A stretch of DNA of 41,678 bases from Paracoccaceae bacterium (GTDB lineage Bacteria; Pseudomonadota; Alphaproteobacteria; Rhodobacterales; Rhodobacteraceae): positions 1-41,678 of the forward strand of contig SKIF01000025.1 in assembly GCA_007116575.1 (NCBI GenBank), read 5' to 3'. Under the pieces are notes generated by a model. It did no database searches. It worked only from the letters and a program-made list of their open reading frames with translations, and had not been told where the DNA came from. Of this stretch, positions 33,786 through 41,678 are shown piece by piece. Each line of letters begins with the position of its first letter. Position 1 is the first letter of the stretch. A program made the translations under genes and the position numbers.

Positions 33786-36320
33786 TCAGTAAAGCCCGCC
33801 GGTCGAGATGGTGCCGAGGCTTGCCGGGGCCTGCGGCTGGCTGCTGGTGGAGCCGCGCCCCTCATCCTCGCGCTGCAGCGCCTCGTAGCTTTCGCCCGGC
33901 GTGTGCATGGGCAGATCGCCCCCCAGCGCAAAGCCCCCGTCGATGATCGCCGCCAGCCCGAAGATGGGCTCCTCGCCCTCGCGGAAGAACTCTGCCACGA
34001 CATGCGCGCCGGTGGCGCCATCTGGCAGGCGCGCGCCAGTGTTACGGTCGATATTCAGGAAATACCCGCCTTCAGGCACCCGGAACCGCCCGCCGCCGTA
34101 TTTCTTGACCGCCTCGCGCATGAACTCATTGAAGACAGGCCCGCAGAGCGTGCCGCCATAGCCGCCCTGCCCCAGCGGGCGCGGCTGGTCGAAGCCGATA
34201 TAGCAGCCTGCCACGATATTCGAGGTATAGCCCACAAACCAGGCATCGCGCGCCTCATTGGTGGTGCCGGTCTTGCCGGCAGCGGGCACAGGCAGGTTGA
34301 CCGTGCGCGCAGCAGTGCCGTTTTCAACCACACCCTGCATCATCGAGGTCAGCTGATAGGCCGTGACGGCATCCATGACGCGCGCGCGACGGTGCGTGAT
34401 CCAGGGGCTGCGGCCCTCTGCAAGTCCGCGCTCGTTGCAATCGACACAGGTGCGCTGATCGTGGCGATAGATGGTCTCGCCCCAACGATCCTGCACTCTG
34501 TCCACCAGTGTCGGCTCCACCCGTTCGCCACCATTGGCAAACATCGCATAGGCCGCAACCATGCGAAACAGCGTCGTCTCTTGGCTGCCCAGCGAGGCAG
34601 CAAGGAATTGCTGCGCGCGGTCATAAACACCGAAACGCTCGGAATAGCCGCCGATCACGTCCATGCCGACTTCCTGTGCCAGCCGAACGGTCATCAGGTT
34701 GCGCGACAATTCGATCCCGCGACGCACCGGCGTCGGGCCATAGAACCGGTTCGAGGCATTGGTGGGCCGCCAGACGCCTTGCGGTGTGTTCACCTCGATG
34801 GGAGCATCAACAATAATGGTCGCCGGGGTAAAGCCGGAATCGAGCGCTGCAGCATAGACAAAGGGCTTGTAAGCTGACCCCGGCTGGCGCTGTGCCTGTG
34901 TGGCGCGGTTGAAGACTGAGGCCTGATAGGAAAAGCCGCCCTGCATCGAGATCACGCGGCCCGTGTTGACGTCCATCGCCATGAAGGCACCCTGCACCTG
35001 CGGGATCTGGCGCAGCGACCAGCGTACATGGTCACCGGTGCTGTCCGAGGTCACGCGGCGTACATAAACCACATCGCCCACGGTCAGATTGTCCGACAGC
35101 GAACCCCGCGCCCAGTCGATGTCTGAGCGCTCAACCACGTGGGGCGCGTGATAGTCATCCTCCACGCTTTCGATGCCCAGCCGCGCGCGGTCGGGGGAAA
35201 CCTCGAGCACGACGGCCGGATACCACCGGTTGCCCAGCGTGATGTCTCGCGCCAGTTCCAACCCCGCCAGTGCGTCGCGCCAGGCCTCTTCATCATCCAA
35301 CAGGTCGGGGTCGATCCGTTCCTCGGTGGTCCGCAACCGACCGCGGGCACGGTCATAACTCTCCAGCGCCCGTTGCAGCGCATGGGCCGCGTGGATCTGC
35401 ATTTCAGGGTCAACGGTCGCGCGGATACTCAACCCGCCCGCGAAGAATTCATCCTCGCCGAAGGTGCCGGACAACTGGCGGCGCACCTCGTCGGTAAAGT
35501 AATCACGCGGCGGCATGTTGACACGCGGGCTCGGGAAGTCGCCCGACTGGACCGTGCGCAGGGGTTCGGCGCGCGCGGCGGCATGTTCGGCCCGCGTTAT
35601 GAACCCGTTGCGCAGCATCTCGCCCAGCACATAGTTGCGCCGCGCGACAGCGCGATCCTCGTTGCGCACCGGATGGAAGGTCGAGGGTGCCTGCGGCAGG
35701 GCGGCGAGATAGGCCATCTCGTGCAGGTCCAGCTCGTCCAGCGTCTTGTTGAAATAGGTCTGTGCGGCGGCAGTGACGCCATAGGAATTCTGCCCGAGGA
35801 AGATTTCGTTGAGGTATAGTTCGAGGATCTGGTCCTTCGTCAGTGTGCCCTCGACCCGGCTGGCAAGAATCAGTTCCTTGATCTTGCGCTCGCCCGTGCG
35901 GTCGCCCGACAGTAGGAAGTTCTTCATCACCTGCTGTGTGATGGTCGAGGCCCCGCGAATATTCTCGCCGCGCGAAGCCACGGCCTCATAGCCCGCCACT
36001 GCAATGGCGCGGGCGTCAAAGCCGGTATGGACATAAAAATTCCGGTCTTCGGCGGCGATGAAGGCGTTCTTCACCTGCTCGGGAATATCGTCAATCGGTG
36101 TAAACAGCCGCCGCTCCAGCGCGAATTCGTCGATCAACCGCCCTTCGCCCGAATAGATCCGGCTGATGGTGGGCGGGGCATAAGCGGCAAGCTGCTCGTG
36201 ACTGGGCAGATCCTGGCTGTAATACCAGAACACACCGCCCACGGCGATGACACCAAAGAACAGCCCTGTGATGGCGAAGCTGAACAGCCCGCCAAAGAAA
36301 GAGAGAATCGCGCGTAACAC
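33786..36320 (-). CDS. penicillin-binding protein 1A MrcA
   Basis: A bifunctional peptidoglycan synthase of 844 residues anchored by an N-terminal helix (about 5-30). The GT51 glycosyltransferase shows [12 protein letters not shown] with the catalytic Glu, [20 protein letters not shown], and [20 protein letters not shown]. An OB-like insert follows. The transpeptidase has the active-site SAYK (Ser in [12 protein letters not shown]), SRN and KTGTT ([18 protein letters not shown]). The start is GTG at 36320 with GAGG upstream; the N-terminus [15 protein letters not shown] matches the family, so the GTG is well supported. A good sigma-70 promoter lies 30 bases upstream. It follows the amidase gene on the same strand. 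Confidence 0.96.
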   Translation of the reverse strand: MLRAILSFFGGLFSFAITGLFFGVIAVGGVFWYYSQDLPSHEQLAAYAPPTISRIYSGEGRLIDEFALERRLFTPIDDIPEQVKNAFIAAEDRNFYVHTGFDARAIAVAGYEAVASRGENIRGASTITQQVMKNFLLSGDRTGERKIKELILASRVEGTLTKDQILELYLNEIFLGQNSYGVTAAAQTYFNKTLDELDLHEMAYLAALPQAPSTFHPVRNEDRAVARRNYVLGEMLRNGFITRAEHAAARAEPLRTVQSGDFPSPRVNMPPRDYFTDEVRRQLSGTFGEDEFFAGGLSIRATVDPEMQIHAAHALQRALESYDRARGRLRTTEERIDPDLLDDEEAWRDALAGLELARDITLGNRWYPAVVLEVSPDRARLGIESVEDDYHAPHVVERSDIDWARGSLSDNLTVGDVVYVRRVTSDSTGDHVRWSLRQIPQVQGAFMAMDVNTGRVISMQGGFSYQASVFNRATQAQRQPGSAYKPFVYAAALDSGFTPATIIVDAPIEVNTPQGVWRPTNASNRFYGPTPVRRGIELSRNLMTVRLAQEVGMDVIGGYSERFGVYDRAQQFLAASLGSQETTLFRMVAAYAMFANGGERVEPTLVDRVQDRWGETIYRHDQRTCVDCNERGLAEGRSPWITHRRARVMDAVTAYQLTSMMQGVVENGTAARTVNLPVPAAGKTGTTNEARDAWFVGYTSNIVAGCYIGFDQPRPLGQGGYGGTLCGPVFNEFMREAVKKYGGGRFRVPEGGYFLNIDRNTGARLPDGATGAHVVAEFFREGEEPIFGLAAIIDGGFALGGDLPMHTPGESYEALQREDEGRGSTSSQPQAPASLGTISTGGLY

Positions 36321-36349
36321 AAGGGCCTCGTGGTGGTTTCCTGCTTGCG

Positions 36350-36378
36350 CTTATACGCCCTTGCGCCGGTCAGGTCAA
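36350..36378 (-). promoter_or_regulatory. sigma-70-like promoter for mrcA
   Basis: On the minus strand, TTGACC (36373-36378), a 17-base spacer and TATAAG (36350-36355) form the best -35/-10 pair in the window, 29 bases before the mrcA GTG start. Confidence 0.65.
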
Positions 36379-36421
36379 AACCGGAGCTGTTCAACAGAAC
36401 GTTTACCGCCTGCCTACAGGC

Positions 36422-36553
36422 TCAGAACCGCCGTATCCCGAGACGGACCCGTGCCACCGGCAGGCTCGAACCGGTCACGATGGCGGTATTGATGTTGGTG
36501 TCGTCGGGAAAAAGCGCATGGCGCAGCACAGACCAGTCGCACACCGTGCGCGG
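36422..36553 (-). other. coding-like stretch after amidase gene
   Basis: Downstream of the amidase stop, one minus-strand frame (in the larger open frame 36422-36646) has GC-biased third positions and reads VCDWSVLRHALFPDDTNINT, then IVTGSSLPVARVRLGIRRF before the stop at 36422. There is no good start or ribosome site outside the amidase gene; a GTG codon just past its stop is possible. It could be a roughly 43-residue small gene, or the decayed tail of a longer one. No homologue is recognised. Confidence 0.25.
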
Positions 36554-36555
36554 GG

Positions 36556-37848
36556 CTATTTGCGGCGCAACCCTTCCAGCGCCCGATCCTCTTCCCACCA
36601 TACCTCCAGCGCATCGGCCAGAACCTCGGCCATTTGGGCATGCCATTCCGGGTCGCGCAGGGCCGCCAGATCGCGCGGGTTCGACATGAACCCAAGTTCG
36701 ATCAGCACCGAGGGCATGTCCACGGCGCGCAGCACGGTGAACGCGCCTGCCTGCACTGGACGGCGGTGCAGCCGCAACCCGGCCTCACCTACGCCCGCAA
36801 CCAGCGATTCCGCGAGCGCGCGCGCTCGCGGCGCAGTGTCTTGCCAGGCCACTGACATCAGCACCCGCGCGATCTCGTCGGTATTGCCTGCCAGATCAAC
36901 CCCGGCCAGCATGTCACCCCGGTCGTGGCGCTCGGCCAGATAGGCGGCAGAGTCGTCGCTGGCCTCGTCGTCCAGCACGTAGACTATCGTGCCACTGGCC
37001 ATGCCCTCGGGCAGCGCATCGGCATGGAGCGACACAAACAGATCGGCCCGTGCCGCGCGCGCCGCGCGGATGCGCCCGTCCAGCGAAACGAAAACGTCAG
37101 CGTCGCGCGTCATCGCAACCTCGAACAGGCCGCGCCGCAGTAGCACCTCGCGCAAGATGCGTGCGAAATCGAGCACCAGATCGGACTCGCGCATCCCGTC
37201 GCGCTCGGCACCGGGATCAATGCCGCCATGCCCGGGATCGAGCATGATGACCGGACGGCGCGGGCCTTCGGCCTGCACTGGCGGCGCAACCTCATCCGGG
37301 TGCAGGAGCGCCACTGCGGTAGCCGCGACCAGCGCCGACTCGGACTGGGCGCCGCGCTCGAATTCCTCCAGCGGCACACGCGCCAGCCGCAATGCAATGC
37401 GCGCCTGCCCGCTTTCCAGGTCGATCTTCTGTTCGGTGGTTTCGGGCAGATAGGGCGCTGCGAGGTCAAGCACCATGCGCGCCCAGCCATCGGGCAAATG
37501 GCCCAGACGCTGCGCCCGAACGCCGCCGCCAGTGACCGCAAGCGCCTCTGTCCCCCAGTCGACCGTGTTCAGATCGATCACCAGCCGCGGAGGTGCTGCG
37601 AGCACGCGCAGCCGATAGGGCACTGGCTGGCTCAGCGCGACTACGATGTTCAGTTCATTGCGGCTGGCGTTTATGGCACTTTCATCGGGCAAAAGCCGCG
37701 CCTGCGCGCCCAGATTGCCCTGCGCGCTCACACCCCCGGCCCAGACCATCAGCGCGAGGGCCAGCATAACCGCCAGCAATCTGCCCCATCTGTCTGCACC
37801 CTGCACGATCCGCCCTGCCCGTTTTCCGGTGTTCTGCCCCGCCAGCAT
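36556..37848 (-). CDS. N-acetylmuramoyl-L-alanine amidase, AmiC type
   Basis: The 430-residue periplasmic zinc amidase splits septal peptidoglycan. An N-terminal signal helix (about 27-43, cleavage after VSAQ) precedes an AMIN domain (about 60-160). The Amidase_3 domain then begins IMLDPGHGGIDPG, with zinc ligands in that His, Glu in MRESDLVL and His in VSLHADAL, plus the catalytic Glu in VLIELGFMSN. The start at 37848 is uncertain: it gives a long basic n-region and has no strong ribosome site, and the ATG at 37767 would still leave a short signal. The frame is open to 38244. It is divergent from the DsbA-like gene across about 209 bases and precedes mrcA. Confidence 0.9.
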   Translation of the reverse strand: MLAGQNTGKRAGRIVQGADRWGRLLAVMLALALMVWAGGVSAQGNLGAQARLLPDESAINASRNELNIVVALSQPVPYRLRVLAAPPRLVIDLNTVDWGTEALAVTGGGVRAQRLGHLPDGWARMVLDLAAPYLPETTEQKIDLESGQARIALRLARVPLEEFERGAQSESALVAATAVALLHPDEVAPPVQAEGPRRPVIMLDPGHGGIDPGAERDGMRESDLVLDFARILREVLLRRGLFEVAMTRDADVFVSLDGRIRAARAARADLFVSLHADALPEGMASGTIVYVLDDEASDDSAAYLAERHDRGDMLAGVDLAGNTDEIARVLMSVAWQDTAPRARALAESLVAGVGEAGLRLHRRPVQAGAFTVLRAVDMPSVLIELGFMSNPRDLAALRDPEWHAQMAEVLADALEVWWEEDRALEGLRRK

Positions 37849-38057
37849 ACACGCGCCGCTACAGGCAGGAAACCACCTCAATCGCCGCGCCACACCGAGT
37901 TTGCGCTCACAATCCCGCCAACCCCGGCCTGACGCAGGCCAAAGGGTTGATTCCACTTCCGGAGCAGGCTTTAACAGGGCGGAATTTTCGCATCCGCTGG
38001 CCCGGATCATGCGACGCATCCTGCGCCCGAGACCGCCAGCGCAAACAGGAGTTGCAC

Positions 38058-38927
38058 ATGACCCTTCCCTTGACCGATACCGCACTGATCGGAACCTGCC
38101 TTGCCGCTGCAGCGCTGGGTGTGCTGGTGCTGACCAGTTCGGGCGGCAACGGCGCCACGGACAGCGCGCCGGTCGCAGTGACCCAAGAGGCGGCGCCGGA
38201 GGTCTCGACCGAAGAGGCGCTGGCGCAACTGGGTATCGGCTCAAGCGCGCAGGGCACAGAGGTTGACCCCGAATTTGGCGCGCGGGTCCGCGCCTATCTG
38301 CTGGAAAATCCCGAAGTGATCTTCGAGGCGGTCGCCGTGTTCGAAGAGCGCAATGCCCAGGCGCAGGCCGATATGGGCCGCGCAGTGATCGAGGCCAATG
38401 CCGATGCGCTGTTCAATGACGGCTATTCATGGGTTGGCGGCAACCCCGAGGGCGACATCACGCTGGTCGAGTTCGTCGATTACCGCTGCGGCTTCTGCCA
38501 GCGCGCGCTCGATGAGGTCATGACACTGCTCGAGGCCGACCCGGATATCCGGCTGATCATCAAGGAATTCCCCATCCTCGGCCCTGAATCGGATCTGGCC
38601 TCGCGCTTTGCCATTTCGGTGCTGCGTCTGGGCGACGACGAGGCCTATGACAGCGTTCATCACAGCCTGCTGGGCCACACAGGGCCGATCTCACCTGAAT
38701 TCCTTGCCGGCCTCGCCGAAGAACTGGGGCTCGATTTCGACGCGATCTCTGCCGAGATGGAGAGTGACGAAGTCACCAATATCATCACCGAGAACCGCGC
38801 GCTGGCCCAGCGCCTGCAGATCAGCGGAACGCCTACTTTTGTCATGGAAGATGAGATGATCCGCGGTTTCGTCGATGCCGAAGTGCTGATCGAACTTGCC
38901 GAAACGCTACGCGAGGACGCCCGGTAA
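38058..38927 (+). CDS. membrane-anchored DsbA/ScsC-like thiol-disulfide protein
   Basis: The 289-residue protein has one N-terminal membrane helix (about 7-25), then an Ala/Glu-rich linker. A ScsC N-terminal-like helix segment (PEFGARVRAYLLENPEVIFE, about 73-92) follows. The DsbA-fold thioredoxin domain has CGFC in FVDYRCGFCQRAL and the cis-Pro in ISGTPTFVM. It probably oxidises, isomerises or reduces periplasmic cysteines; the ScsC-like helix suggests oligomerisation. The ATG at 38058 has CAGGAG upstream. It is divergent from the amidase gene. Expression partners such as ScsB are not in the window. Confidence 0.88.
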   Translation: MTLPLTDTALIGTCLAAAALGVLVLTSSGGNGATDSAPVAVTQEAAPEVSTEEALAQLGIGSSAQGTEVDPEFGARVRAYLLENPEVIFEAVAVFEERNAQAQADMGRAVIEANADALFNDGYSWVGGNPEGDITLVEFVDYRCGFCQRALDEVMTLLEADPDIRLIIKEFPILGPESDLASRFAISVLRLGDDEAYDSVHHSLLGHTGPISPEFLAGLAEELGLDFDAISAEMESDEVTNIITENRALAQRLQISGTPTFVMEDEMIRGFVDAEVLIELAETLREDAR

Positions 38928-38944
38928 CAGCGCGCTTGTGTAAT

Positions 38945-38965
38945 CCCGGTGCCGCAGGCACCGGG
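38945..38965. terminator. hairpin between convergent dsbA-like and ligase genes
   Basis: CCCGGTGCC-GCA-GGCACCGGG is a 9-bp GC-rich stem in the 64-base gap between converging genes. An alternative stem (GCCGCAG at 38951-38957 with CTGCGGC at 38968-38974) overlaps it. There is no T-run, so termination in either direction would be partial. Confidence 0.5.
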
Positions 38966-38991
38966 GTCTGCGGCAGCCAGCGGATGCGGCA

Positions 38992-40800
38992 TCACGCATA
39001 GAGCGCCTCGATATCCTCGGCATAGGCGCGGTAGACCTGCGCGCGGCGCACCTTCATCGTGGCCGTGACTTCGCCATCGTCATGGTCAAGCTCCTTGGTC
39101 AGCAGATGGAGTTTCTTGACTTGCTCGACCCGCGCGAGCGCCTTGTTGCACCGTCCCACCTCCTCCTCGATGAGCGTGCGCACGCGCGGGTGCTCGGCCA
39201 ACGAGCGGAAGGTGGTATAGGAAATCCCCTGCCCCTCCGCCCAGAGGCGCACGGTCTCGGGGTCGATCTGTACCAGCGCGCTCACATAGGGCCGCTGGTC
39301 GGCGACCACGATCGCTTCCTTGATGTAAGGCGAAGCCTTGATGGTGTTCTCGATCAGCGAGGGCGCGAGGTTCTTGCCTGCAGCATTGATCATGATGTCC
39401 TTCTTGCGGTCGATGATGCTGATCGACCCATCCGCCATCAACTCGGCCACATCGCCGGTCTGCAGCCAACCATCGCGCAGCGCTTCCGCCGTGGCTTCGG
39501 GGTTGCGGTAATAGCCGGTGAAAATGATCCCGCCCCGCACCAGCAATTCGCCGTCGGGCGCGGTCTTCAGCTCCACCCCCGGCAGCGGCAGGCCGACGCG
39601 GCCAATGCAGGCACTGAAGGGCGGCTGCAAGGTGGCCGCGCCAGTGGTCTCGGACATGCCCCAGGCCTCGCGGATATCCACCCCGATGCCGCGCATGAAG
39701 CCCAAAAGGTCAGGCGTGATCGGGGCCGCCGCCGAAATCGCGAAACGGCAGCGCGACAGCCCCAGAAAGGCACGGATATGCCGATAGACCAGCGCGTCCC
39801 AGAACGCATGCGCCAGCCGCTGCGCAAGGCTCCAGCGATGGCGCGGCACCGCCCCGCGCGCCATGGCGCCCTTCAGCGCCGCCCCCGCCAGCACGCGCCG
39901 CAGCCGCCCCGAGGTCTGCGCCTGCACCATCACCGCGGCCTGCATCTTTTCCCAGATCCGCGGCACGCCGAAGAAGATCTCGGGCGCCACATCGCGCAGA
40001 TCCAGCGTGATCGTGCGCAGGCTCTCGCCGAAATTCATCACCCGCCGCCCGGCGATGGCGTTGATCACAGTGATGTTCTGCTCGGCGATATGGCACAGCG
40101 GCAAGTAGCTGAGGATATTCGTGCCCGGCCTGTATTCGGCGAACATGCCTTCGGCGATCTCCACCGCCACGGCCAGATTGCCATGGCTGATCTGCGCCGC
40201 CTTGGGCGGTCCAGTCGAGCCCGAGGTGAAGACCATCATCGCCGTGTCTTCCGGTCGAACAGCGGCCTTGAGCGCGGCAATCGCCGAACGGTGGCGCGCC
40301 AGCGCCCCGCGCCCCAGCGCCACCAGAGCGTCAAAGCTCATCAGCCCCAGCAGATCCTCGCCCCGCGTGCCCTTGGGGTCAAACACGATGATCTGGCGCA
40401 GCGCGGGCAATTCCCCGTCCAGCGCCTTGATCTTGTCGAGCTGTTCCTGATCCTCGAGAAACAGCACCGTCACATCCGAAGCCGTTACCAGATGCCGGAT
40501 CTCGGGCGCAGGCGAGGTCGGATACATACCCACGCAGACACCCCCGGCGGCCCAGATGCCGAATTCCGCCAGCACCCATTCGCGGCGGTTCTCCGAGAGC
40601 ACGCCCACATGCCCCCCGCCCTGCAGGCCCAGTTCGATCAGCCCGGCGGCCACGGCGTCAGAAACCCCCGCCACCTCGGCCCAGGACAATTCCTGCCAGA
40701 TCCCATGGCGCTTCTGGCGCATGGCGACCTCTTGCCCATACGCCTGCGCATGGGCCTCCACCCGTGCCGTGACCGGCGTGAACGCACTCAACTCAGCCAC
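38992..40800 (-). CDS. AMP-forming acyl-CoA ligase (long-chain type)
   Basis: A 602-residue ANL-superfamily enzyme that activates a carboxylic acid to its CoA thioester through an acyl-adenylate. Motifs include the P-loop VFTSGSTGPPKAAQISHGN, FFGVPRIWEKMQ, the A5-like EAWGMSETTGAA, and ELLVRGGIIFTGYYRNPEAT. GWLQTGDVAEL, DRKKDIMINAAGKNLAP and EVTATMKVRR follow. It resembles FadD15-type ligases found next to Liv transporters. The start is GTG at 40800, overlapping the livF stop by 13 bases with GAGG upstream. The pairing suggests import and activation of an organic acid; the substrate is not readable. Confidence 0.92.
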   Translation of the reverse strand: MAELSAFTPVTARVEAHAQAYGQEVAMRQKRHGIWQELSWAEVAGVSDAVAAGLIELGLQGGGHVGVLSENRREWVLAEFGIWAAGGVCVGMYPTSPAPEIRHLVTASDVTVLFLEDQEQLDKIKALDGELPALRQIIVFDPKGTRGEDLLGLMSFDALVALGRGALARHRSAIAALKAAVRPEDTAMMVFTSGSTGPPKAAQISHGNLAVAVEIAEGMFAEYRPGTNILSYLPLCHIAEQNITVINAIAGRRVMNFGESLRTITLDLRDVAPEIFFGVPRIWEKMQAAVMVQAQTSGRLRRVLAGAALKGAMARGAVPRHRWSLAQRLAHAFWDALVYRHIRAFLGLSRCRFAISAAAPITPDLLGFMRGIGVDIREAWGMSETTGAATLQPPFSACIGRVGLPLPGVELKTAPDGELLVRGGIIFTGYYRNPEATAEALRDGWLQTGDVAELMADGSISIIDRKKDIMINAAGKNLAPSLIENTIKASPYIKEAIVVADQRPYVSALVQIDPETVRLWAEGQGISYTTFRSLAEHPRVRTLIEEEVGRCNKALARVEQVKKLHLLTKELDHDDGEVTATMKVRRAQVYRAYAEDIEALYA

Positions 40801-41570
40801 CGCTTGCGCCTCTTGTAATGCTTGACCGCCCGGAACGAGCCTCCCGCCCCCATGCCCAGATAGAAATCGCGGATATCGGGGTCATCGCGCAGCTTCGCGA
40901 CATCCCCCTCCATCACGATCTGGCCGTGTTCCATGACATAGGCGCGGCTGGCGACCGAAAAGGCCACGGCGGCATTCTGCTCGACCAGCAGGATCGTCAC
41001 GCCTTCCTCGGCATTGAAGCGCCGGATCGCCTCGAAGATCTCCTCCACCACCTTGGGGGCCAACCCCAGCGAGGGCTCGTCCATCAGGATCATCCGCGGG
41101 CGTGCCACCATGGCGCGGCCAAAGGCCAGCATCTGCTGTTCGCCGCCCGAGAGATACCCCGCCACCTGCCCGCGCCGCTCGGCCAGGCGCGGAAAAAACG
41201 CATAGACGCGCTCGAAATCGGGTGCCGCCCCCCGCCCTTCCAGCGCATAGGAGGCCGCGATCAGATTCTCCTCGACGCTCATCTCGGCAAATATCCGCCG
41301 CCCCTCGCGGACATGAAACAGCCCCGCGCGCACCAGTGCATCCGGGGCCATCCCGCGCGTATCCTTCCCGTCAAAGCGGATACGTCCGGCTTCCAGCGCG
41401 CCGTATTCCAGCGCCAGAAGGTTTGAGGCGGCCTTGAGCGTGGTGGTCTTGCCCGCCCCGTTCGTGCCCAGAAGTGCGACGATCTCGCCCGGCCCCACAT
41501 GGAGCGACAGCCCCCGCAGGGCCTGCACCGTGTGATGATAGCTCACCTCGATATTCTCGATCTCGAGCAT
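40788..41570 (-). CDS. second ABC transporter ATPase, LivF type
   Basis: A 260-residue ATP-binding subunit with Walker A LGTNGAGKTTTLKA, signature LSGGEQQMLAFGRAM, Walker B RMILMDEPSLGLAP and VEQNAAVAF. A C-terminal extension (GSFRAVKHYKRRKRWLS) is typical, in my recollection, of LivF proteins adjacent to acyl-CoA ligases. It presumably belongs to a second Liv-type transporter; its permeases and binding protein would lie beyond the right edge. It overlaps the ligase gene by 13 bases. It differs from the LivF of the first operon in length and tail. Confidence 0.93.
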   Translation of the reverse strand: MLEIENIEVSYHHTVQALRGLSLHVGPGEIVALLGTNGAGKTTTLKAASNLLALEYGALEAGRIRFDGKDTRGMAPDALVRAGLFHVREGRRIFAEMSVEENLIAASYALEGRGAAPDFERVYAFFPRLAERRGQVAGYLSGGEQQMLAFGRAMVARPRMILMDEPSLGLAPKVVEEIFEAIRRFNAEEGVTILLVEQNAAVAFSVASRAYVMEHGQIVMEGDVAKLRDDPDIRDFYLGMGAGGSFRAVKHYKRRKRWLS

Positions 41571-41651
41571 CCCGCCCCTTCACCTTGCAAAAAACTCGAT
41601 TTCCGGCCCCGCGTCCCGGCGTGCGGTCAAGTTCAAAGCCCTGATCCCGCA

Positions 41652-41675
41652 CATTTTCTTGCCAGAAATACTCAA
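41652..41675 (-). repeat. dispersed 24-bp repeat, copy 2
   Basis: An exact minus-strand copy of the repeat at 25254-25277, about 80 bases upstream of the second livF. Both copies lie between genes. Confidence 0.85.
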
Positions 41676-41678
41676 AAC

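Noticed and set aside
39082-40818. 578-codon plus-strand ORF opposite the acyl-CoA ligase
   Set aside because: Antisense of a gene with all ANL-family motifs; no domain in this frame.
1-41678. CRISPR arrays, insertion sequences, prophage or toxin-antitoxin genes
   Set aside because: No regularly spaced repeats, transposase, integrase or toxin-like ORFs were seen; the only repeats are the short ones listed.

Overview
The window looks like ordinary chromosome from an alphaproteobacterium of the family Rhodobacteraceae (Roseobacter/Rhodobacter group). This rests on high GC, strongly GC-biased third codon positions, a TrgA-family membrane protein beside a two-domain Nudix protein, a DUF6525-type small protein, DUF2189 membrane proteins, and a fab cluster ending in mltG. 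The genus cannot be named from sequence alone. I recognise 37 protein genes with good support, one tRNA-Gly(CCC), and several weaker small ORFs and regulatory sites.

Left part (1-8268): an MFS transporter converges on a fatty-acid/cell-wall cluster on the minus strand, fabG-acpP-fabF-mltG. A strong intrinsic terminator lies after acpP, and a -35/-10 pair lies before it. A glycerate 2-kinase and guaA follow on the plus strand.

Transport operon (8459-14974): a complete Liv-type ABC transporter, in the order binding protein, LivG, a small exported protein of unknown function, a doubtful 87-codon ORF carrying a duplicated motif, LivF, LivH, LivM and a MobA/MocA-like nucleotidyltransferase. Most junctions overlap or nearly touch. 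A hairpin with a 14-bp stem separates the binding protein gene from the rest, and a CRP-like GTGA-N6-TCAC palindrome lies upstream.

Stress and envelope block (14982-25188): on the minus strand, a class V aminotransferase-fold protein, photolyase, a cyclopropane-fatty-acid-synthase-like methyltransferase, trgA and trgB. Then come a soluble lytic transglycosylase, ssb, the tRNA, two divergent MltB-type lipoprotein transglycosylases and a DUF6525 gene.

Metal, sulfur and membrane block (25331-32363): a CobW-family zinc chaperone GTPase directly behind a near-perfect Zur box, a large MscS-type channel overlapping cysK, a small four-helix membrane protein and two tandem DUF2189 paralogues. Two 14-bp palindromes with centres 21 bp apart lie upstream of cysK.

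Right part (32584-41678): prfB, mrcA (PBP1A), an AmiC-type amidase, an anchored DsbA/ScsC-like protein, and an AMP-forming acyl-CoA ligase overlapping a second livF. The last two are probably the edge of another Liv-type cluster.

Peptidoglycan enzymes are unusually frequent: MltG, SLT, two MltB-like enzymes, PBP1A and the amidase. There are no insertion sequences, phage genes, CRISPR arrays or toxin modules. No intergenic gap exceeds 300 bases. I found no clear undescribed system. The best leads are the small genes inside the liv operon, the paired palindromes before cysK, and a dispersed 24-bp repeat.
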